A stretch of 24,253 nt of DNA from an uncultured Oscillospiraceae bacterium. GTDB lineage: Bacteria; Bacillota; Clostridia; Oscillospirales; Oscillospiraceae. Where the stretch lies: contig CAJOCV010000005.1 of the NCBI GenBank assembly GCA_905233785.1, forward strand, positions 1-24,253, written 5' to 3'. Below, piece by piece: positions 20,748 through 24,253 of this stretch. Position numbers and translations under genes: made by a program. The notes beneath the pieces are model-generated. The model was not told the DNA's origin. It did no database searches and was given only the letters and a program-made list of their open reading frames with translations. The number at the start of each line of letters is the position of its first letter. Within the stretch, counting starts at the first letter, position 1.

Positions 20748-20778
20748 CGGGACGGACATATCGTCCGTCCCGTTTTTT
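20748..20778 (+). terminator. Intra-operon terminator after the binding-protein gene
   Basis: CGGGACGGAC (20748-20757) and GTCCGTCCCG (20763-20772) form a perfect 10-bp stem around a five-base loop. T6 follows (20773-20778). It lies 15 nt after the binding-protein stop and 26 nt before the first permease. Partial termination would give more binding protein than permease. Confidence 0.9.
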
Positions 20779-20804
20779 ATCCAGGTAAAAAGGGGAGTGA
20801 TATT

Positions 20805-21689
20805 TTGAAAACGATCTTCAAAAATCCTTTGCGCCGCTGGTTCTGGCTGTTCCTCGGCCCGGTCACAGCCGCCTTTGCCATCGGCTTTGTATGGCCGTTT
20901 CTCCAGGGCATCTATCTTTCCTTCTGCAAATTCAAGCTGATCCGCAACGCCAAGTTTATCGGCTTTGGCAACTATCTCGCCGCGCTCAAGGATCCGACCT
21001 TCCTGCACGCCTTCTGGTACACGGCGCTCTTCGCGCTGGTGAGCCTGCTGTTTATCAATATCCTGGGCTTTGCGGCGGCCTATGTGCTGACGCAGGGCGT
21101 CAAGGGCTCGAACCTCTTCCGCACGGTGTTTTTCATGCCGAACCTGATCGGCGGCATCGTGCTGGGCTATATCTGGTCGATGATCTTCGACGGCATCCTC
21201 TCCCGCTACGGCACCTCCATCCTCATGGAGACCAAGTATGGCTTCTGGGGGCTGATTATCCTCATGTGCTGGCAGCAGATCGGCTACATGATGATCATTT
21301 ACATCGCGGGGCTGCAGTCGGTGCCCGAGGACATGCTTGAGGCCGCGAAGATCGACGGCGCGACCAAGACGCAGACGCTCTTTCGCGTGACGATCCCGAA
21401 CGTGATGCCCTCCATCACGATCTGCACCTTCCTGAGCCTGACCAACGGCTTCAAGCTCTTTGACCAGAACCTCGCGCTGACCGGCGGCCTGCCCTTCATC
21501 ATTCAGCCGGACGGCTCGAACATCAAAACCACCGAGATGCTGGCGCTCAACATCTACAATACCTTCTACAGCTCCAACTCGGCCTCCAAGGGCGTCGCCC
21601 AGGCCAAGGCCGTTTTGTTCTTTATTCTTGTGGCGGGCATCGGGCTTGCTCAGCTCGCCTATACCCGCAAGAGGGAGGTGCAGCAGTGA
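20805..21689 (+). CDS. Sugar ABC transporter permease, MalF-like
   Basis: This is one of two membrane subunits of the CUT1 importer, 294 aa, with six predicted transmembrane helices. The first helix is WFWLFLGPVTAAFAIGFVWPFL. The EAA loop that docks the ATPase is EDMLEAAKIDGATKTQTLFRV followed by TIPNVMPS (about residues 180-207). The start codon is TTG at 20805, supported by GGGGAGTGA about 7 nt upstream. Its stop overlaps the start of the next permease gene by one base. No ATPase gene lies in the cluster, so a shared MsmK/UgpC-like ATPase elsewhere is expected. Confidence 0.93.
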   Translation: MKTIFKNPLRRWFWLFLGPVTAAFAIGFVWPFLQGIYLSFCKFKLIRNAKFIGFGNYLAALKDPTFLHAFWYTALFALVSLLFINILGFAAAYVLTQGVKGSNLFRTVFFMPNLIGGIVLGYIWSMIFDGILSRYGTSILMETKYGFWGLIILMCWQQIGYMMIIYIAGLQSVPEDMLEAAKIDGATKTQTLFRVTIPNVMPSITICTFLSLTNGFKLFDQNLALTGGLPFIIQPDGSNIKTTEMLALNIYNTFYSSNSASKGVAQAKAVLFFILVAGIGLAQLAYTRKREVQQ

Positions 21690-22549
21690 TGAACAAACAG
21701 GAAAGTCTTGCCGCCGAACGCAGGCGGAAAACCGTGATGTCGGCGGTGCTCGCGGTGATCTGCATCATCTATGTGCTGCCGGTGCTGTCGGTCGTCATCA
21801 ACTCCTTTAAGGTCAACACCTTTGTCAAGACGGATACCTTCGCCATCCCCACCGGAGAGATGTGGGCGGGCTTCAGCAACTTCGTCAAGGGCATGACCTT
21901 CGGCAACTATCCCTTCTGGAAGAGCGTTGCGTACAGCGCGCTCATTACGGTCGTCTCCACGGCGCTGATCCTGCTCTTCACCTCCATGGCCGCCTGGTAC
22001 ATTGCGCGGGTCAATTCCTTCCTCTGCAAGGTGATCTATTACCTCTGCGTGTTCTCGATGGTGGTTCCTTTCCAGATGGTGATGTTTACGCTCTCCAAAA
22101 CGGCCGATTCCCTGCACCTCAACACGCCCTGGACGATCCCGATCGTCTATCTCGGCTTCGGCGCGGGGCTGTCGATCTTCATGTTCGTGGGCTTTGTCAA
22201 GTCCATCCCGCTGGAGATCGAGGAGGCCGCCTCCATCGACGGCTGCGGCCCGGTGCGCACCTATTTCTCCGTGGTCTTCCCGATGCTCAAGCCCACGATG
22301 ATCTCCGTGGGCATTCTGGAGATCATGTGGATCTGGAACGACTATCTGCTGCCCTACCTGGTGCTGGACATCAACGAATACCGCACGATCCCCATCCACA
22401 TCCAGTACCTCAAGGGAAGCTACGGCACGGTGGATCTCGGCGCGACGATGGCGCTGATCCTGCTGAGCATCATCCCCGTCATCATTTTCTACCTCATCTG
22501 CCAGAAGCACATCATCAAGGGTGTGGCCGCCGGCGCGGTCAAGGGCTGA
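21689..22549 (+). CDS. Sugar ABC transporter permease, MalG-like
   Basis: This is the second membrane subunit of the importer, 286 aa, with six predicted helices (for example SAVLAVICIIYVLPVLSVVI near the N-terminus). The EAA loop is LEIEEAASIDGCGPVRTYFS followed by VVFPMLKPT (about 178-205). The start is placed at ATG 21689, which shares one base with the upstream stop (TGATG), with GGAGG 10 nt upstream. A GTG at 21686 is also in frame. The overlap implies coupled synthesis with the first permease. It ends 91 nt before malQ. Confidence 0.93.
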   Translation: MNKQESLAAERRRKTVMSAVLAVICIIYVLPVLSVVINSFKVNTFVKTDTFAIPTGEMWAGFSNFVKGMTFGNYPFWKSVAYSALITVVSTALILLFTSMAAWYIARVNSFLCKVIYYLCVFSMVVPFQMVMFTLSKTADSLHLNTPWTIPIVYLGFGAGLSIFMFVGFVKSIPLEIEEAASIDGCGPVRTYFSVVFPMLKPTMISVGILEIMWIWNDYLLPYLVLDINEYRTIPIHIQYLKGSYGTVDLGATMALILLSIIPVIIFYLICQKHIIKGVAAGAVKG

Positions 22550-22576
22550 CGCGTTCTTCATCCCCTTAAAAACGAC

Positions 22577-22605
22577 TGGACAATCGGGGAAAAGGGGAGT
22601 ATAAT
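22577..22605 (+). promoter_or_regulatory. Promoter of malQ
   Basis: TGGACA (22577-22582) and TATAAT (22600-22605) are spaced by 17 bp. This is the same -35 variant, spacer and -10 box as before the binding-protein gene. The start would lie near 22612, about 29 nt before the ATG. Confidence 0.85.
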
Positions 22606-22640
22606 GCGGTCTTATCCCAAGATTAGGAGATGAAGACAAA

Positions 22641-24122
22641 ATGAAACGTGCAAGCGGCGTTCTGATGCCCATGAGCTCGCTGCCCTCCCCCTACGGGATC
22701 GGCACCATGGGTAAGAGCGCTTACCAATTTGTGGACTTTCTGAAGGCCTCCGGTCAAAAGTACTGGCAGCTGCTGCCCCTCGGGCCGACCAGCTACGGCG
22801 ACAGCCCTTATTCCGCCTTCTCCACCTTCGCGGGAAGCCCCTATTATATCGACCTCGACCTGCTTATCAAGGATAAGCTCCTGAGAAAGAGCGAGGTTGC
22901 CACGATCGACTGGGGCGATGACCCCGAGCGCGTGGACTACGGCAAAATTTACGAGCATCGCTTCGACGTGCTGCGCAAGGCTTTTCTGCGCGGGCGCGAG
23001 CGCTATGCCGGGGAGTTTGCCGACTTCCGGCGCGAAAACGCCTCCTGGCTCGAAAACTACGCCCTCTACATGGCGGTGAAGAAGCACTTCGGCATGGTCA
23101 GCTGGATCGACTGGCCGGACGCGGACATCCGCCTGCATCAGCCGGAGGCTGTCGCGGCCTACGGCGAAAAGCTCCGGGAGGATGTGGACTTCTACGCCTT
23201 CCTGCAGTATCTGTTCTTCAGCCAGTGGGAAGCCCTGCGCGACTACGCCCACGAGCAGGGCGTGGAATTTATCGGCGACCTGCCCATCTATGTGGCGCTC
23301 GACTCCGCCGATGTGTGGAGCGAGCCGAAGTTCTTCCAGCTCGGGCGCGACAACGTGCCCACCGAGGTGGCGGGCGTCCCGCCCGACGCCTTTACCGAGG
23401 ACGGCCAGCTCTGGGGCAACCCGCTCTATGACTGGGACGCGATGAAGGCTGACGGCTTCGGCTGGTGGATCCGCCGTGTGGACGGCGCGCGCAAGCTCTT
23501 CGATGTAATCCGCATCGACCACTTCCGCGGCTTTGAGAGCTATTGGGCGGTGCCCTACGGCGATACCACCGCGCGCCGCGGGCGCTGGAAGCCCGGCCCC
23601 GGCATGGAGCTGGTCGGCGTGCTGAAAAACTGGTTCTCCGGTCTCAAGTTCATTGCCGAGGATCTGGGCTACACCACCCCGGAGGTGGAGAAGCTGCTGG
23701 CCGATTCCGGTTTCCCCGGCATGAAGGTGCTGGAGTTCGGCTTCGACGCCGACGGCGACGCGGCCTATATGCCCCACAACTGCTGCGAGAACAGCGTCTG
23801 CTACATCGGCACCCACGATAACGAGACCGTGAAGGGCTGGGTGAAGTCAAGCCCCAAGAAGCACATCCGCTTTGCCGAGCGCTATATGCGCATCACCGAG
23901 GAGGAGGGCTGGTGCTGGGGCATGATCCGCACCGGTATGTCCACCGCCTCCCGCCTCTTTGTGGCGCAGATGCAGGACGTGCTGGAGCTTCCGGCCTCCG
24001 CGCGCATGAACAGACCCGGCACCCTGGGCGGGAACTGGCAGTGGCGCATGCTCCCCGGCGCAGCCGACAAGGAGCTGGCCAAAAAGCTGCGCGAGTACAC
24101 CCATCTTTACAGAAGAGTATAA
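22641..24122 (+). CDS. malQ: 4-alpha-glucanotransferase (amylomaltase, GH77)
   Basis: This cytosolic enzyme transfers alpha-1,4-glucan segments between maltodextrins. It is 493 aa, the compact bacterial amylomaltase type. The GH77 start GVLMPMSSLPSPYGIGTMG and the segment LLPLGPTSYGDSPYSAFSTFA are diagnostic. The nucleophile is D293 (IRIDHFRGF), the acid/base is E340 (FIAEDLG), and the third acid is D393 (GTHDNET). The numbering of the first two equals that of Thermus amylomaltase. AGGAG lies about 11 nt before the ATG. It follows the sugar importer with its own promoter, so imported malto-oligosaccharides are its likely substrate. A 14-bp hairpin follows the stop. Confidence 0.97.
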   Translation: MKRASGVLMPMSSLPSPYGIGTMGKSAYQFVDFLKASGQKYWQLLPLGPTSYGDSPYSAFSTFAGSPYYIDLDLLIKDKLLRKSEVATIDWGDDPERVDYGKIYEHRFDVLRKAFLRGRERYAGEFADFRRENASWLENYALYMAVKKHFGMVSWIDWPDADIRLHQPEAVAAYGEKLREDVDFYAFLQYLFFSQWEALRDYAHEQGVEFIGDLPIYVALDSADVWSEPKFFQLGRDNVPTEVAGVPPDAFTEDGQLWGNPLYDWDAMKADGFGWWIRRVDGARKLFDVIRIDHFRGFESYWAVPYGDTTARRGRWKPGPGMELVGVLKNWFSGLKFIAEDLGYTTPEVEKLLADSGFPGMKVLEFGFDADGDAAYMPHNCCENSVCYIGTHDNETVKGWVKSSPKKHIRFAERYMRITEEEGWCWGMIRTGMSTASRLFVAQMQDVLELPASARMNRPGTLGGNWQWRMLPGAADKELAKKLREYTHLYRRV

Positions 24123-24132
24123 TCAGTACGAA

Positions 24133-24165
24133 GGGGATGTGAAGAAAGTGCTTCTTCACATCCCC
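24133..24165 (+). terminator. Hairpin downstream of malQ
   Basis: GGGGATGTGAAGAA (24133-24146) and TTCTTCACATCCCC (24152-24165) form a perfect 14-bp stem around a five-base loop, 10 nt after the malQ stop. The following bases (AGAGTTCTTA) are only weakly T-rich, so termination is likely but not certain. Confidence 0.65.
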
Positions 24166-24184
24166 AGAGTTCTTATACGATTTG

Positions 24185-24219
24185 TAACGATTCAGTCCCG
24201 TTCCGGGACTAAATCGTTA
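24185..24219. repeat. Palindromic repeat after malQ
   Basis: TAACGATT and AATCGTTA form the outer stem, and AGTCCCG and CGGGACT the inner stem, around loop TTC, with one C-A mismatch. No T-run follows. No coding region is seen in the last 130 bases of the window. Confidence 0.8.
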
Positions 24220-24253
24220 GAGGGGATGCACCCCGCTGCGCGCACTCGCGGCG

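Noticed and set aside
19431..21008. Minus-strand open frame (525 codons) opposite the sugar-binding protein
   Set aside because: The plus strand has a clear signal peptide, ribosome site and binding-protein motifs. The minus frame is a codon-bias artefact.

Overview
The window looks like a chromosomal segment of a GC-rich member of the Clostridia, most likely an Oscillospiraceae-type gut Firmicute. This is inferred from the rpsF-ssb-rpsR cluster, a clostridial CD1247-like zinc-ribbon protein, strong AGGAGG ribosome sites, TTGACA/TATAAT promoters, a CUT1 sugar transporter without its own ATPase, and many intergenic hairpin repeats. I could not run a database search, so family names rest on motif recognition. 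No rRNA, tRNA, CRISPR array, prophage or complete insertion sequence was seen.

Layout. (1) 39-2871, plus: trkA-trkH potassium uptake pair, closed by a terminator. (2) 2952-4174, plus: rpsF-ssb-rpsR behind a consensus promoter, with a leader that folds like the S6:S18 autoregulatory RNA. (3) 4183-4279: bidirectional terminator and 14-bp tandem repeats between convergent genes. (4) 10121-4278, minus: DEDDh 3'-5' exonuclease, then an MMPL/RND-type membrane transporter overlapping by 4 nt with a large secreted, membrane-anchored GLUG-repeat protein. A promoter followed by a terminator-like hairpin precedes this block. (5) 12224-10585, minus: small lipoprotein and moaA. (6) 16477-12369, minus: MarR regulator and a heterodimeric ABC exporter with 8-nt overlaps, driven by a perfect-consensus promoter whose -10 box lies inside a 44-bp near-perfect palindrome. 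(7) 17834-16598, minus: elongation factor P and the CD1247-like protein, separated by repeats. (8) 18063-18904, plus: rpmB (L28) and xpt. (9) 18905-19451: non-coding repeat region with long hairpins and a 223-bp MITE-like element. (10) 19452-24122, plus: sugar-binding protein, two permeases and malQ, with near-identical promoters before the binding protein and malQ.

How the genes fit together. Housekeeping functions (translation, single-stranded DNA binding, K+ uptake, purine salvage) are interleaved with accessory modules: a self-regulated drug or peptide exporter, an oligosaccharide import and processing set, and the least understood unit, the translationally coupled MMPL transporter plus GLUG surface protein. 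That pair is my best candidate for an undescribed system. Other points worth a second look are the attenuator-like leader before the exonuclease, the MITE-like element, and the recurrent perfect hairpins with three-base loops.
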